From contig CAJKAR010000029.1 of the NCBI GenBank assembly GCA_905197955.1, forward strand, positions 1 to 64,000: a stretch of DNA of 64,000 nt, in the 5' to 3' direction. The DNA comes from an uncultured Lentisphaeria bacterium. Its GTDB lineage: Bacteria > Verrucomicrobiota > Lentisphaeria > Victivallales > UBA1829. Both the position numbers and the translations under genes were made by a program. Under the pieces are notes generated by a model. That model worked only from the letters and a program-made list of their open reading frames with translations. It made no database searches and was not told where the DNA came from. This document shows positions 8,589 to 17,707 of the stretch, piece by piece. How positions within the stretch are numbered: position 1 is the first letter of the stretch; each line of letters starts with the position of its first letter.

Positions 8589-9404
8589 TCAGAGATCCCA
8601 GAGCTTCTGGACATCATCCTTCTTCACCCATCCCTCGGCGGAGCCGGCGCGGATGCGGACCCAGTCGAGACGTGTTTCCACAATTCGCACCTCCTCCCCC
8701 GACTGCAAATTGATATCCGGCAGCCGGAGAGCCTGCGTGGAAGGCAGCGCGTAGACCGGCGCATTCCGGACAATCACGATTGCCGCCCGGTCGTCATACG
8801 AACTCACTCCTTGCGCAAGCACGGCGGAAAACGCCACCACCATCACCACGGCGCCCGAGGCCAGCAGAGAACCCCAGAAGGAACGTCCCATGGAGCGGCG
8901 CAGTCCGAGCCCGAGAAAAATCAGCGCGGAACCGATGCTCAGCACCAGAAGCCACTCATCCGGACGAAGCAGATCACGCAGATATGGCGGAACATCCGCT
9001 GGTGTCTCCAGAACGTTCTTTTCCGGCAGAGATAGTTTCCGTCTTGTCAGATTCAGATTCTCAAGAATATCCGAATCACGCGGCGCGATTCTCAGAGCGC
9101 TTTCATAATACGCCAGAGCCTCCGCATATTTTCCCTGCTGGAACAGGCAGTTGCCGATGTTGTAAAACAGTTTCGACGAAGGTGCCGAGGCCTTTTTCAA
9201 AGAGCGGTAATACTCTTCCGCTCCTGCGAAATTTCCCTCATCGTAAGCGGTCATGGCTCTCTCCGGCGAGTCGATCACTCTGACGGCGGCGCTTTTCACC
9301 TGAGCATCCGCCTTCTTCTCGGTCTTTTCCGCCGCGGAGACCGAAACGGCTCCGAAGATCAATGCAAAACAAACCAGTTTGGAAAGTTGATTCATCAGTT
9401 TCAT
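8589..9404 (-). CDS. BatE-like TPR/SH3 protein from internal start (alternative product)
   Basis: 271 aa if translation starts at the ATG at 9402-9404 inside the long BatD frame. GGAGG lies 7 bp upstream, and the first residues MKLMNQLSKLVCFALIFGAV are a textbook signal peptide with a likely cut after VSA-A. These are signs of a real gene start. TPRs occupy about 45-115, a hydrophobic pair 140-190, and an SH3-like domain the last 60 residues. Shifting the BatD frame by one base just upstream would end it at a TAA that overlaps this ribosome site. The missing BatD stop could therefore be a true fusion, a programmed event or a sequence error. Confidence 0.6.
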   Translation of the reverse strand: MKLMNQLSKLVCFALIFGAVSVSAAEKTEKKADAQVKSAAVRVIDSPERAMTAYDEGNFAGAEEYYRSLKKASAPSSKLFYNIGNCLFQQGKYAEALAYYESALRIAPRDSDILENLNLTRRKLSLPEKNVLETPADVPPYLRDLLRPDEWLLVLSIGSALIFLGLGLRRSMGRSFWGSLLASGAVVMVVAFSAVLAQGVSSYDDRAAIVIVRNAPVYALPSTQALRLPDINLQSGEEVRIVETRLDWVRIRAGSAEGWVKKDDVQKLWDL

Positions 9405-11201
9405 TTTAAAATCCTCCGTTAGTATCGAATCCGACGCATGGGACCATGATGTGTCGGAAAGAGTCTGAAGCGTTTCCGCCAGCTCCGGGTTTTCCTCCTT
9501 GACGATCGCAGCGCTCTCTCCGAGACTGGAACCCGGCGGCAGATCAAGAGCATCGTTGACATACGCGGCGATCTCGCCATTCATATCCGGGATCGCCTCC
9601 GGACGGCCCGCCCGCAGACGGTTCAGCAACCCCGCCTTGTTCTTTCTTGCCGCATTTCTGCGCTGGAAACCGGGATCGCTCTCCAGATACCGGCGATGCA
9701 GATACCGCAGCTCCACTCCGATCCAGAATGCCAGTCCGAGGAAAAACACCAGCAGCGCTGAGAAAATGTGGTTGTGCCAGAGAGGAAGACGAATCTCCTC
9801 ATACGGTGCTTTCTTCAAATACAACACCCCGGCGGGCCCCCGTTTTTCCGGCACGGGAGAGAGCGAAGCGGAATCATCGGCAGCTCCGTCGATCACGCCC
9901 GGCCCCGCAGCCGCACCGGAAAAGACCGCCGCGGATTTTTCCACCTTCATGTTTTTCACAAAATCGAATTCCTCATACTTCACTTTCGATGGATCGAAGG
10001 TGCTGAATTTGAATTTCAGATCGTGAGATCCCACCGTGGTCGGAATAAGAATGTACTTGATCGTCGCGGTATCCGTTGCGGCGGATTTCTCCACTTCCGG
10101 ACTGTACACGCGGAAATTGGGAAGCTCCAGAGACGGAGCGGAAAGAGTTTCCATGGTTCCGTTTCCGACGATTTTCACTGTCAAGGTGACAGCCTCTCCG
10201 ACCTTTGCTTCCGCGGCGGAAAGCGACGCCTCCATCTTCCACTCCCCGACCAGTCCGAGGAAGTGCGCATCCCCGGTCCGCGGCGGCAGTGGCTTGACCG
10301 TAATCTGCGGGACCGAACTCTTCACCTGATGCTCCACGGTCCGGGCATTGCTGAAAAAGAATCCGCCGAAGAAATCATCGTCATCGAAAAACGAGGAGGG
10401 ACGGGATCTCTGGCGATTGCGCACAATGATATTCATTTTCGTCACCGAACTCAGATCCAGTTTGCCGACGGAGATCGGACGCAGAACCGTGTTGAACACA
10501 TAGACCAGATAGGTGCGTCCATCAATTTCCGTCTCCCCACGCCGATACGGAGCGAATCTCGGATTGTTCGGATTCTGCTTCTGATAGTCTTTGAAGACAA
10601 TACTGGACTTGTCCCCGGAGACGATCTCCGGCCAGCTCACCTGACACTCCAGATCGCGTGCCACATACACTTGAATCTCGACCGGAATCTCCTCGCCGAT
10701 ATAGAACGTTCTGGAATCCGGACGGATGATGGTTCTGGAAAAAAGCAGTTTGTCGATCTCGACCTCATCCGGAGCGGAGGCGGCATTCGCACGGGAACTG
10801 GCATGGGAGCGTCCGGTTGCCAGTTTCGGCTGTGTAGCGGTAAATGTCACGGCTTTACTGGTGAACGTCCGATTTCCCGCACGGACCTCCGTCGCCGGAA
10901 TGGTATAGGTGCCCGGCTTCTCCACCGTGAATGTGTAGACGCACATCGTGGTTCTGGAGATATGACCGTTCACCTGATTGATCGACTGCCGGCTTCCGGC
11001 GGCGATCCAGCGCAGGCCATCAACTTTGGGCAGTCGTACAAACTGCGGAATCGCCTTTCCGTCATAGATCAGGGAAAGTTCTGAGTTCATTCCGACCTGA
11101 ACGGGCTCGGTGACTTCCGTCACAAGCGATGCCGCAAACGCCATCGTCCCGGCAACCAGCAGAACAGCCGCTGCAACAATTTTTTTTATTCTGTTGTTCA
11201 T
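8589..11201 (-). CDS. BatD running in frame into BatE (aerotolerance-type protein, TPR + SH3)
   Basis: 870 aa from the ATG at 11201 (MNNRIKKIVAAAVLL), which has AGAGG 8 bp upstream; the frame stays open to 11288. Residues 1-24 are a signal peptide. BatD-like beta-sandwich repeats fill about 30-430, followed by a transmembrane helix near 490-515 and a short cytoplasmic part to about 598. Without a stop, the frame then enters a second signal peptide and a BatE-like protein: TPRs (YNIGNCLFQQGKYAEALAYYESAL), two transmembrane helices and a C-terminal bacterial SH3 domain (WVRIRAGSAEGWV). Bat proteins form a membrane complex of unclear chemistry linked to stress tolerance. The internal ATG at 9404 has its own ideal ribosome site, so two proteins may be made. 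The BatB-BatC gene is upstream. Confidence 0.85.
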   Translation of the reverse strand: MNNRIKKIVAAAVLLVAGTMAFAASLVTEVTEPVQVGMNSELSLIYDGKAIPQFVRLPKVDGLRWIAAGSRQSINQVNGHISRTTMCVYTFTVEKPGTYTIPATEVRAGNRTFTSKAVTFTATQPKLATGRSHASSRANAASAPDEVEIDKLLFSRTIIRPDSRTFYIGEEIPVEIQVYVARDLECQVSWPEIVSGDKSSIVFKDYQKQNPNNPRFAPYRRGETEIDGRTYLVYVFNTVLRPISVGKLDLSSVTKMNIIVRNRQRSRPSSFFDDDDFFGGFFFSNARTVEHQVKSSVPQITVKPLPPRTGDAHFLGLVGEWKMEASLSAAEAKVGEAVTLTVKIVGNGTMETLSAPSLELPNFRVYSPEVEKSAATDTATIKYILIPTTVGSHDLKFKFSTFDPSKVKYEEFDFVKNMKVEKSAAVFSGAAAGPGVIDGAADDSASLSPVPEKRGPAGVLYLKKAPYEEIRLPLWHNHIFSALLVFFLGLAFWIGVELRYLHRRYLESDPGFQRRNAARKNKAGLLNRLRAGRPEAIPDMNGEIAAYVNDALDLPPGSSLGESAAIVKEENPELAETLQTLSDTSWSHASDSILTEDFKMKLMNQLSKLVCFALIFGAVSVSAAEKTEKKADAQVKSAAVRVIDSPERAMTAYDEGNFAGAEEYYRSLKKASAPSSKLFYNIGNCLFQQGKYAEALAYYESALRIAPRDSDILENLNLTRRKLSLPEKNVLETPADVPPYLRDLLRPDEWLLVLSIGSALIFLGLGLRRSMGRSFWGSLLASGAVVMVVAFSAVLAQGVSSYDDRAAIVIVRNAPVYALPSTQALRLPDINLQSGEEVRIVETRLDWVRIRAGSAEGWVKKDDVQKLWDL
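9402..9417 (-). promoter_or_regulatory. Strong internal ribosome binding site for BatE
   Basis: On the minus strand, ACGGAGGATTTTAAAATG places a full GGAGG 7 bases before ATG. Nothing in BatD protein structure requires this string, so it supports independent initiation of BatE inside the longer frame. Confidence 0.7.
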
Positions 11202-11281
11202 CTTCAAAACCTCTTTCTGTTTTCCTGAAATATCTTCTTGAGCGAGTCCCCGCGGAAAACCGGCGGGGACCTCTGAAATGC

Positions 11282-13669
11282 TTACCAATCTTTTGCAGGA
11301 ACGGCGTTGCGGTAACGCTGTTTCTGGTGAGCCTTGATGGCGTCGCGGAGATTTTTCTCATCCTTTGCCATATCCTCCAGGATGGCGGCCGCCTGAGATT
11401 TATCAATCTCACCCTCTTCGGGTTCCTTCTGCGGCTGGCCCTGTGCGGACTGAGGCTCCTGTGAATCAGGCTTCTCCTGTTTGCCGGAATCTTCCTGATT
11501 CCGATCGTTTTTCTCCTGATTCTCCTTCTGATCCTTGCCGTCCTTTGAATCCTGTTTTGAAGGATCCTGTTTCCGGTCCGGATCACCGCCGAGTTTTTCG
11601 AGAGCTTTGTTCAGATGCTCTTCGGCGGACTTGCCATTGCCTTTCCGCTGTTCCTCGCGAGCCTTGTCCAGCTCCTGTTTCGCCTGTTCCGCGGACTGTT
11701 CCATTTTTTTCTGTCCCAGTTCACGAGCTTTTTTCTGCAAATCCTCCGCAGATTGTCTCGCTTCTTCGGTTTTCTGCTGAGCGGACTGCTGGTCGGACTG
11801 ACTCTGTTCCTGTTTCTGCTGATTCTGTCCCTGCTGGGACTGATCCTGCTTCTGCTGATCCTGCCCTTGCTGGGACTGATCCTGCTTCTGCTGATTCTGT
11901 CCCTGCTGGGACTGATCCTGCTTCTGCTGATTCTGCCCCTGCTGGGACTGATCCTGCTTCTGCTGATCCTGTCCCTGCTGGGACTGATCCTGTTTCTGCT
12001 GAGACTGGTTCTGATCCTGTTTCTGCTGATTTTCCTTCTGTTGCTGATTCTTAGCCTGCTGTGTCTGTTTCTGAGCCTGCTGCTGCATTTTTTTCAGTTC
12101 TTCGATCTTCTTTTTGAGAGTCTCGGCTTTCCGGCGATCGGCAAGAAGAATGGATTGATTTTTTGCGATAGCGGAATGATCTTCTGTTTCGCGCATGGAC
12201 TCCCGGTACATTTCTTCGGCCTGTTCCATTACTTTCAAGGACGCATCGACCTTTTTCTGAGCCTCATCCAGATTCTGCTGCTGAAGAGCCTGGAGTGATC
12301 CGCCGAGTTCCGCACGGGCTTTCGTATGCGTAATCACGCCGAGATTCTGAGAGACCTTGCCGCGAATTTCGATATTATCGACTCCATTGGCGAGAGCATT
12401 TTCATACTGTTTCACCGCCTCGGGAAGTTTTCCCTGTTCCTGCGCATCGACGCCGCGATTGAACAGTTCGACCGGATCATTGGTCACCGACTCGGCGTTC
12501 TGCTCTCCGCCAGACGGCTCTGTCTGAGCCCCTGCGGCCTCCGGAACCGGAAGCTGTGTGGGAAGCGCACGATCCGCCTGGGTCGTTCCGTTGGCCGGAG
12601 CGCTCTCCGCACGAACCGGCAGAGCGGCAACCATGCAGAGAAGAATTGCTGCCGCGGCGGAGCTGTTGCGGACCGCACGCTCTGAGAGAGCAAACCAGAT
12701 CAGCATCAGCAGAAAAGCGATTCCAAGCGGATAGCTGAAACGATCGATTGGTTTTGTTGTTTTAACGCTCTCATAATCCTGAGGAGCAAGAGCGCGAATC
12801 CGTTTTTCGAGCGCGTTCAGGCGCGGATCTCCGGAGGTCGAACGGACATAGATTCCGCCGGTCCGTTTTGCCAGCGAACCGAGAGAGGTCTCGTTCAGCG
12901 GACTGTTCACAATATTCCCCTGATTATCTTTCAGCGTTTTGAATCCGCCGTGTCCATCGGGGATCTGAATGATGGAAGGCTGGGCGGGATCGCCGATTCC
13001 GGCAATGAAGAGAGGGATCTTCCGGGCGATGATTTCATCGACGGCTTTTCCGCTGTCGCCCTCCAGTTCGTCGCCATCGGTAATGAGCACCACCGCGCGA
13101 TGCTGCGTTTCCGCCGCTTTGAATGCCTGCAAAGCCGTTTCCAGGGCCGCCTGAATGTTGGTGCCTCCGACCGGAATGGAGCTGGTGGAAAGCTCATCGA
13201 CCGCCTGAAGGAAACTGGTTTTATCGGAAGTAAGCGGACATTCCAGAAAGGCGCGTCCGGCGAAGGCAATCAGTCCGAAACGATCGCCTGGATTGCGTTT
13301 CACCAGCTCCCGGACCAGCCATTTCGCATGGGCAAGACGGGAGGGCTGAACATCTTTTGCCAGCATGGATTTTGAGGTATCAAATACGAACAGCAGATCG
13401 CGTCCCTGTCCATGCATCTCCTGAATCTGCACGCCCCAGCTCGGCCGGGCCGCCGCGCAGACCAGAAACACCACTGCCGTCAAAAGGATCACGAACCGGA
13501 GCAAACGCTTCCCCCCGGAGACCTGAACATACTCCGGATCTTCCGCGTGTTTTCCGAGAAAGGATTTCAAAACAGCGGCGGTCCTGCGTCCGGAAACAAC
13601 AAAAACAACGATCATCAGCGGCATCAGCCAGAGCAGATGCCATAAAACGTCTGGTTTTAAGAATCTCAT
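11282..13669 (-). CDS. BatB-BatC fusion: VWA domain protein with TPR and Gln-rich tail
   Basis: 795 aa from the ATG at 13669 (MRFLKPDVLWHLLW), with AGGGAG 7 bp upstream; the frame extends upstream to 13792 without support. Two N-terminal membrane helices (about 8-26 and 56-74) precede a von Willebrand A domain with the MIDAS motif DTSKS (97-101), GGTNI and TDGDE metal-site segments. A third helix near 330-350 and a signal-like hydrophobic stretch near 358-370 lead to a BatC-type TPR (DPVELFNRGVDAQEQGKLPEA). The C-terminal third is low-complexity: five 12-residue Gln/Asp/Lys repeats, then Lys/Glu-rich helices. Bacteroidetes-type Bat operons often keep BatB and BatC separate; here they are one chain. 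The BatD/E gene follows after 80 bp. Confidence 0.88.
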   Translation of the reverse strand: MRFLKPDVLWHLLWLMPLMIVVFVVSGRRTAAVLKSFLGKHAEDPEYVQVSGGKRLLRFVILLTAVVFLVCAAARPSWGVQIQEMHGQGRDLLFVFDTSKSMLAKDVQPSRLAHAKWLVRELVKRNPGDRFGLIAFAGRAFLECPLTSDKTSFLQAVDELSTSSIPVGGTNIQAALETALQAFKAAETQHRAVVLITDGDELEGDSGKAVDEIIARKIPLFIAGIGDPAQPSIIQIPDGHGGFKTLKDNQGNIVNSPLNETSLGSLAKRTGGIYVRSTSGDPRLNALEKRIRALAPQDYESVKTTKPIDRFSYPLGIAFLLMLIWFALSERAVRNSSAAAAILLCMVAALPVRAESAPANGTTQADRALPTQLPVPEAAGAQTEPSGGEQNAESVTNDPVELFNRGVDAQEQGKLPEAVKQYENALANGVDNIEIRGKVSQNLGVITHTKARAELGGSLQALQQQNLDEAQKKVDASLKVMEQAEEMYRESMRETEDHSAIAKNQSILLADRRKAETLKKKIEELKKMQQQAQKQTQQAKNQQQKENQQKQDQNQSQQKQDQSQQGQDQQKQDQSQQGQNQQKQDQSQQGQNQQKQDQSQQGQDQQKQDQSQQGQNQQKQEQSQSDQQSAQQKTEEARQSAEDLQKKARELGQKKMEQSAEQAKQELDKAREEQRKGNGKSAEEHLNKALEKLGGDPDRKQDPSKQDSKDGKDQKENQEKNDRNQEDSGKQEKPDSQEPQSAQGQPQKEPEEGEIDKSQAAAILEDMAKDEKNLRDAIKAHQKQRYRNAVPAKDW
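11806..12015 (-). repeat. Five 36-bp tandem repeats inside the BatB-BatC gene
   Basis: The unit starts at 11836, 11872, 11908, 11944 and 11980 (plus-strand GGGACTGATCCTG), exactly 36 bp apart, with a partial unit on the low-coordinate side. Each encodes 12 residues of the type QQKQDQSQQGQ(N/D). The units differ at only a few bases, so the number of copies could vary between strains. Confidence 0.85.
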
Positions 13670-13811
13670 ATACACATCTCCCTTTCCGTGCCGGCCATTC
13701 GGCCGTTTTTTTTGATAATAGACCCCGCAGCCTGGAAAAAGTTCCGTAAAAGCATGACGAAACCGGATGAAAGCGGTCAAAACAAGCGGCATATTCCGAG
13801 TTCAGCCGAAT

Positions 13812-16334
13812 TCAGGATTCATTTTCACGCTGCATGGCATCCAGCATCCGCGCCGTAAGGGTTACGATCACGCCGTCTCTGCGGAACGCCCGTTCCATCC
13901 GTTCGAAAATACCATTCCGAGCCCCGCGCTTCAGGCAGGCGAGATCCCCGGTCACATGCAGTTCCTTCCGGCAGCGGGTATGGGCCACATTGATCCGGTT
14001 CGGGTTATCCGTGAAGCCGACGATGTTTTTTTCATTGCTCCGGACATAACAGATGATAACGACATCGCTTTCCGCCCCCTGGAAACTGTCCACCGTGGCG
14101 ATTTGCGTTCCGAGAAACTGCTTCCACTCTTCCGGGGAAATATTCTGTTCCCGGCGGGCGCGTTCCAGATTCAGCATTCCGCGAATCACCCGGACCTGCC
14201 GGCGATATGGCGCAATAATCGTGATCTCCCGCAAAGGATGCTTTCTCAGCATCCGGTAGAAGAGATGAACACAGACCTGAGCTTCCGCCGGATTGGAGAG
14301 TCCCGGTTTGCGTCCGTCGAGGGAAAGAGTTTCATGCTTCCATTCCGGAGGGAGTCCCGAAGTGGAATAGAAGCAGAGAGTCTCAGGAGCATACCTGCGC
14401 ATCCGCTCCGGATAGGAAAGCCGATAGTATTCCGCATGTGCCGCCGGACGCACCTCAGCATTGTAGAACAAAATCGAGGCAAAGCGCAGAAGACGCGGAT
14501 TCTGACAGCGGTACGACTCCTTGAGCATCAGAACAGGAAATCCGCGGAAACGGATCAGCCATTCCATCGCGCTGCCGGTCAGGATTGCGTTTTCCTCGCG
14601 CGTCACCACGGGTCTGGAGTTTTTCAGCGTTGTCAGGACCTGCGGGCGCAGAGGAAACGGGGGCAGCTGGCGATGATCGCCAAACAGAATTGCTCTTCTG
14701 CCGAGCCGTGTGCATAGAAGCAGTTCCTCCAGCGAGGACATGCCGGCTTCATCAAAAATGACCACATCGTAGATTTTACCGCTCCGAAGGCGTTCCTCCA
14801 TCTGACTGTCCCTCAGAAGGCCGAAATGGGTTCCAGCCAGAATGGATCCGCAGTGCAGGTTCTCCCGAAGCAGGCGGAACCGGACCTGATTTGCGGGTCT
14901 TCCGCGCCACTGAGTTTCCACGACGTCCGGCGCGATGTTCCATTCATTTCTTCCGCAGCGCAGCACGGGGAGATCCCGGAGACGACGGCAGATGTTATCC
15001 ACCGCCGTATTGGATGGTGCGGAAACGAGAATCTCCAATCCGCGGGCGCAGAGGGTTCGGAGCACCTGTTCCAGGACAAACGTTTTCCCGGTTCCCGGCG
15101 GTCCCTGAATCAGAACCAGGGGATTCCCGGAACTGACGGCCGCCTTCCATGCAAGGCACTGAGAGGGATCCAGTTCTTCCGGAGGGAGTTCCGCCGGTTC
15201 CTCTGAAACGGCGAAAGGGGTTTCCCGAAAACCGAGCAGATGCGCCATTGCGCCGAACTCCTCCGATCCGCCTGCCGCGAGCATCTCCGACAGGCTGCTG
15301 ATCGCCTCCGATGTATAAAAACGCGGCCCATGCTGGAGCCGGGCAAAATAGTTCTCTTTATGGAGCATGAAATCCCGCAGCAGAGGGGAAGAGATGCGTC
15401 CATAGAGGGAATCGCCATCCACGACCTCCGCAGAAAAAATACCGCATGGGGTCTCCTCCTCCGCCGCAAAGAGCTGAAAGAGATCTCCTTCCTCAATCGG
15501 CATCTCCGGATCCAGCTTCATCTTCAAAACGATTTCCCTGCCGTCGTCCTCTCCGCAGAATTCAGCGTCTGCGAATGAGAAAACGAACTCTCTTTCATAG
15601 TTCAGTGAAAGATTGGAGACGGTTTTCAGCAGATCCACTGTCCGGCGCACCTCCCGTCGGGTTCGGCGCGGAGCGCATCCGGAAAGTTCCTCCGGCATTT
15701 GCGGATCCTCCGTCCCGCCGGCGACAGCCATTGCATAATGTCCGTCCAGCGGCAAGCTCATCTGCAAATCGAGCTCATCGGCTGGACAATCCGCAACGGC
15801 TCGCGCCAGCAGTCCGCGAATGGAACGGAGAGTTTGACGTTTCAGCGTTCTGAATGCCGGAGACTCCTTCGCGCACGGACATGCTGAAAGAGAGGCCAGA
15901 AATTCTCCGCGTTTCAGTTTCAGGATCTCTTTTTCCGGCTCGTGTTCCCGGAGATATGCAACCACTTCAGAAACCAGATCCAGCAGTTCGGAGGATTGCA
16001 GACACTCCTCGTCAAAGAACTTTTTTTCCTGTTCTGTGATTTCCGGTTCTCCGTCAACACCGAAACGCAGAAGATATTCTTGGCGCCATGCATCGCACTC
16101 TGCGACAAGGGATGCGCAATGGAACGTCTCGTTCCACTCATATCGTCCATAGAGAATTCCAGAAACGGCGGAAAGCTGAAAGGGATGTCCGGCGATGGAA
16201 AATACCTCCGGCAGAAGAAAGGGCTCCGGCAGACAAACCGATTCCCAAAGCTCATAAAAGAGCCGTCCCGTTACCTGAGCAGCCGCCGTCTTCCACTGTT
16301 TTTTTCCCTCTTCGAAATAGGAATCGATCTGCAT
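13812..16334 (-). CDS. Upf1/Dna2-like superfamily 1 helicase
   Basis: 840 aa. The first 380 residues match nothing I recognise and may bind nucleic acid. The helicase core starts at Walker A GPPGTGKT (about 405-415) followed by SAPSNTAVDNICRRL (motif Ia), Walker B VVIFDEAG, GDHRQLPP (motif III), ESYRCQNPRLL (motif IV), TVDSFQGAESDVVI (motif V) and NRINVAHTRCRKEL (motif VI). This set is typical of the Upf1/IGHMBP2/Dna2 branch of SF1B ATP-dependent 5-prime to 3-prime helicases. No nuclease motif was seen. The ATG lies one base after the CYTH stop, so expression is coupled. The substrate cannot be told from sequence. Confidence 0.88.
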   Translation of the reverse strand: MQIDSYFEEGKKQWKTAAAQVTGRLFYELWESVCLPEPFLLPEVFSIAGHPFQLSAVSGILYGRYEWNETFHCASLVAECDAWRQEYLLRFGVDGEPEITEQEKKFFDEECLQSSELLDLVSEVVAYLREHEPEKEILKLKRGEFLASLSACPCAKESPAFRTLKRQTLRSIRGLLARAVADCPADELDLQMSLPLDGHYAMAVAGGTEDPQMPEELSGCAPRRTRREVRRTVDLLKTVSNLSLNYEREFVFSFADAEFCGEDDGREIVLKMKLDPEMPIEEGDLFQLFAAEEETPCGIFSAEVVDGDSLYGRISSPLLRDFMLHKENYFARLQHGPRFYTSEAISSLSEMLAAGGSEEFGAMAHLLGFRETPFAVSEEPAELPPEELDPSQCLAWKAAVSSGNPLVLIQGPPGTGKTFVLEQVLRTLCARGLEILVSAPSNTAVDNICRRLRDLPVLRCGRNEWNIAPDVVETQWRGRPANQVRFRLLRENLHCGSILAGTHFGLLRDSQMEERLRSGKIYDVVIFDEAGMSSLEELLLCTRLGRRAILFGDHRQLPPFPLRPQVLTTLKNSRPVVTREENAILTGSAMEWLIRFRGFPVLMLKESYRCQNPRLLRFASILFYNAEVRPAAHAEYYRLSYPERMRRYAPETLCFYSTSGLPPEWKHETLSLDGRKPGLSNPAEAQVCVHLFYRMLRKHPLREITIIAPYRRQVRVIRGMLNLERARREQNISPEEWKQFLGTQIATVDSFQGAESDVVIICYVRSNEKNIVGFTDNPNRINVAHTRCRKELHVTGDLACLKRGARNGIFERMERAFRRDGVIVTLTARMLDAMQRENES

Positions 16335-16335
16335 C

Positions 16336-16845
16336 TCAGGAAATCCCGCCGGAACTCTGGAACTTCTGTTCCTTCCATGTGGAGAACGGATGCTCCGCGA
16401 GAACGGAATTGAAATAACGCGGATCGCCAGTCACCTCTTCTCCGATCCACGGAGGCAGAGGGAACGCACGGTCTTCGGAATCCAGTTCGATTTCAGCGAC
16501 AATGAGTCCGGCATTCTCTCCGGCGAATTCATCGATCTCCCAGAGGAATCCCTCATACGGAACCAGGTGACGAGTCTTCTGAATGGAAGCTCCTGTACAG
16601 ATCTGCTGAATCACCTCTTCCGCATCGGGAACCGGGATCTCATATTCGAATTCGCTTCGGGAAAACCCTTTCACGGGAGATTTCAGAGTCAGGAACGCCT
16701 TGTCCCCGGCGATGCGGACTCTTCCGGATCCGGAAGACGGTCCGGCAAACGGCAGATAGCGCTGCTGAAAGACGGTTGACTTTGTCACTTCTTTGCGCCA
16801 GGAGTCATCGCGCAGCAGGAATTTACGTTCGATTTCAGTTCCCAT
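16336..16845 (-). CDS. CYTH domain protein (inorganic triphosphatase-like)
   Basis: 169 aa. The N-terminal EIERKF (4-9) is the ExExK signature of CYTH enzymes, which cut triphosphates such as inorganic tripolyphosphate or thiamine triphosphate inside a beta-tunnel with divalent metal. Further conserved segments are RVRIAGDKAFLTLKS, FEYEIP and IDEFAGENAGLIVAEIEL. Its length fits single-domain CYTH proteins. The start overlaps the Nudix stop by 11 bp. Most likely a tripolyphosphatase; class IV adenylate cyclase is less likely but not excluded. Confidence 0.9.
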   Translation of the reverse strand: MGTEIERKFLLRDDSWRKEVTKSTVFQQRYLPFAGPSSGSGRVRIAGDKAFLTLKSPVKGFSRSEFEYEIPVPDAEEVIQQICTGASIQKTRHLVPYEGFLWEIDEFAGENAGLIVAEIELDSEDRAFPLPPWIGEEVTGDPRYFNSVLAEHPFSTWKEQKFQSSGGIS

Positions 16846-17335
16846 TCATCCTCCCCTCCGCACGTTCCAGAAGCATCTCCTGAAGGGTCTCCAGGACTTT
16901 TCGGGAGCGCTCTCCACGAATGACGCCGATTGCTTCTCCGATCCGGAACAGACGGCGATTACGGGTTCCGGCTTCCTGCCATTCCGGCAGAATCGACTCG
17001 ATCTTCATAGGATAAATATTAACCTCTGCAATCTCAGCCGGAGATTTTTCGATCTGAATCACGCCAAGCATATTATTCTCGCACTCTCCGATGACACCGG
17101 CCTCTTCGTAAGCCTCTTTCGCCGCCGATTTCAGAGTATCCATGCCCTTGGCGATGTTTCCCTTTGGAAAAATCCAGGCATCCCCGCTGGAAGACGTAAC
17201 CAGCATGACCCGGATCTCCTCCTTTTCCATCAAATAAGGGACCGCCCCGGACTGACAGATTGTCCGGAGATTCTTTGCTGTGGATTTCTTTTTGACCTTT
17301 CCTTTCGCGGAAGGCTTGAGCTTTACGGTCTTCAT
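16835..17335 (-). CDS. Nudix hydrolase
   Basis: 166 aa with a basic Lys-rich N-terminus (1-22) and a Nudix domain. The Nudix box reads G59, G64, then AAKEAYEEAGV, keeping the metal-binding E74, E77 and E78. The first Glu of the textbook box is Met65, a change common in the PKG-type diphosphoinositol/dinucleotide polyphosphate branch. It probably cleaves a nucleoside diphosphate derivative or a dinucleoside polyphosphate; substrate unknown. It overlaps the CYTH gene, so two phosphate-bond hydrolases are produced together. Confidence 0.88.
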   Translation of the reverse strand: MKTVKLKPSAKGKVKKKSTAKNLRTICQSGAVPYLMEKEEIRVMLVTSSSGDAWIFPKGNIAKGMDTLKSAAKEAYEEAGVIGECENNMLGVIQIEKSPAEIAEVNIYPMKIESILPEWQEAGTRNRRLFRIGEAIGVIRGERSRKVLETLQEMLLERAEGRMNGN

Positions 17336-17344
17336 GAGGAACGA

Positions 17345-17707
17345 TCAGGATTGGGGAGGAATCTGCTTCTTCAAACGATCATAAAGAGCATACAGGATCT
17401 CGCGATCGGTAAAGGAGCAGGAGAGCATTCGTTTCACATGGCCGTCCCGAAAACGGATTTTGAGCTCAATATATCTGGAATACTCCACTTTCAGCCAGAC
17501 GAAGATACATCCAGCCACCAGAATAATCAGCTCCGGAGCAAAATAGAAGCACGCAAAGCATCCGATCACAAACACCAGCAGCGCCGCTGTGCATGTAAAA
17601 GCCCGATGATCCACCATAATTTCCTGGATGGAATCCAGAGGAACGCTTTCATTCGGGAAAACCAGCGCTCCATTTTCCACTGTAACACGATATTGATCAG
17701 AATTCAT
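17345..17707 (-). CDS. Small two-helix membrane protein, unknown function
   Basis: 120 aa from the ATG at 17707 (MNSDQYRVTVENG), which overlaps the oxidoreductase stop as ATGA; the open frame continues to 17884 but overlaps that gene. Two adjacent hydrophobic helices lie near residues 38-58 and 60-78 (CTAALLVFVIGCFACFYFA, then LIILVAGCIFVWLKV), flanked by a beta-rich N-terminus and a charged C-terminus ending in a DRLKKQI helix. The layout resembles small PH-like or DUF6232-type membrane proteins. I cannot assign a function. Confidence 0.7.
   Translation of the reverse strand: MNSDQYRVTVENGALVFPNESVPLDSIQEIMVDHRAFTCTAALLVFVIGCFACFYFAPELIILVAGCIFVWLKVEYSRYIELKIRFRDGHVKRMLSCSFTDREILYALYDRLKKQIPPQS

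Noticed and set aside
11615..12298. Leu/Ile-rich plus-strand frame resembling a membrane protein
   Set aside because: It is the antisense of the Gln-rich tandem repeats in the BatB-BatC gene (CAG/CTG codons read backwards as Leu), not a real membrane protein.
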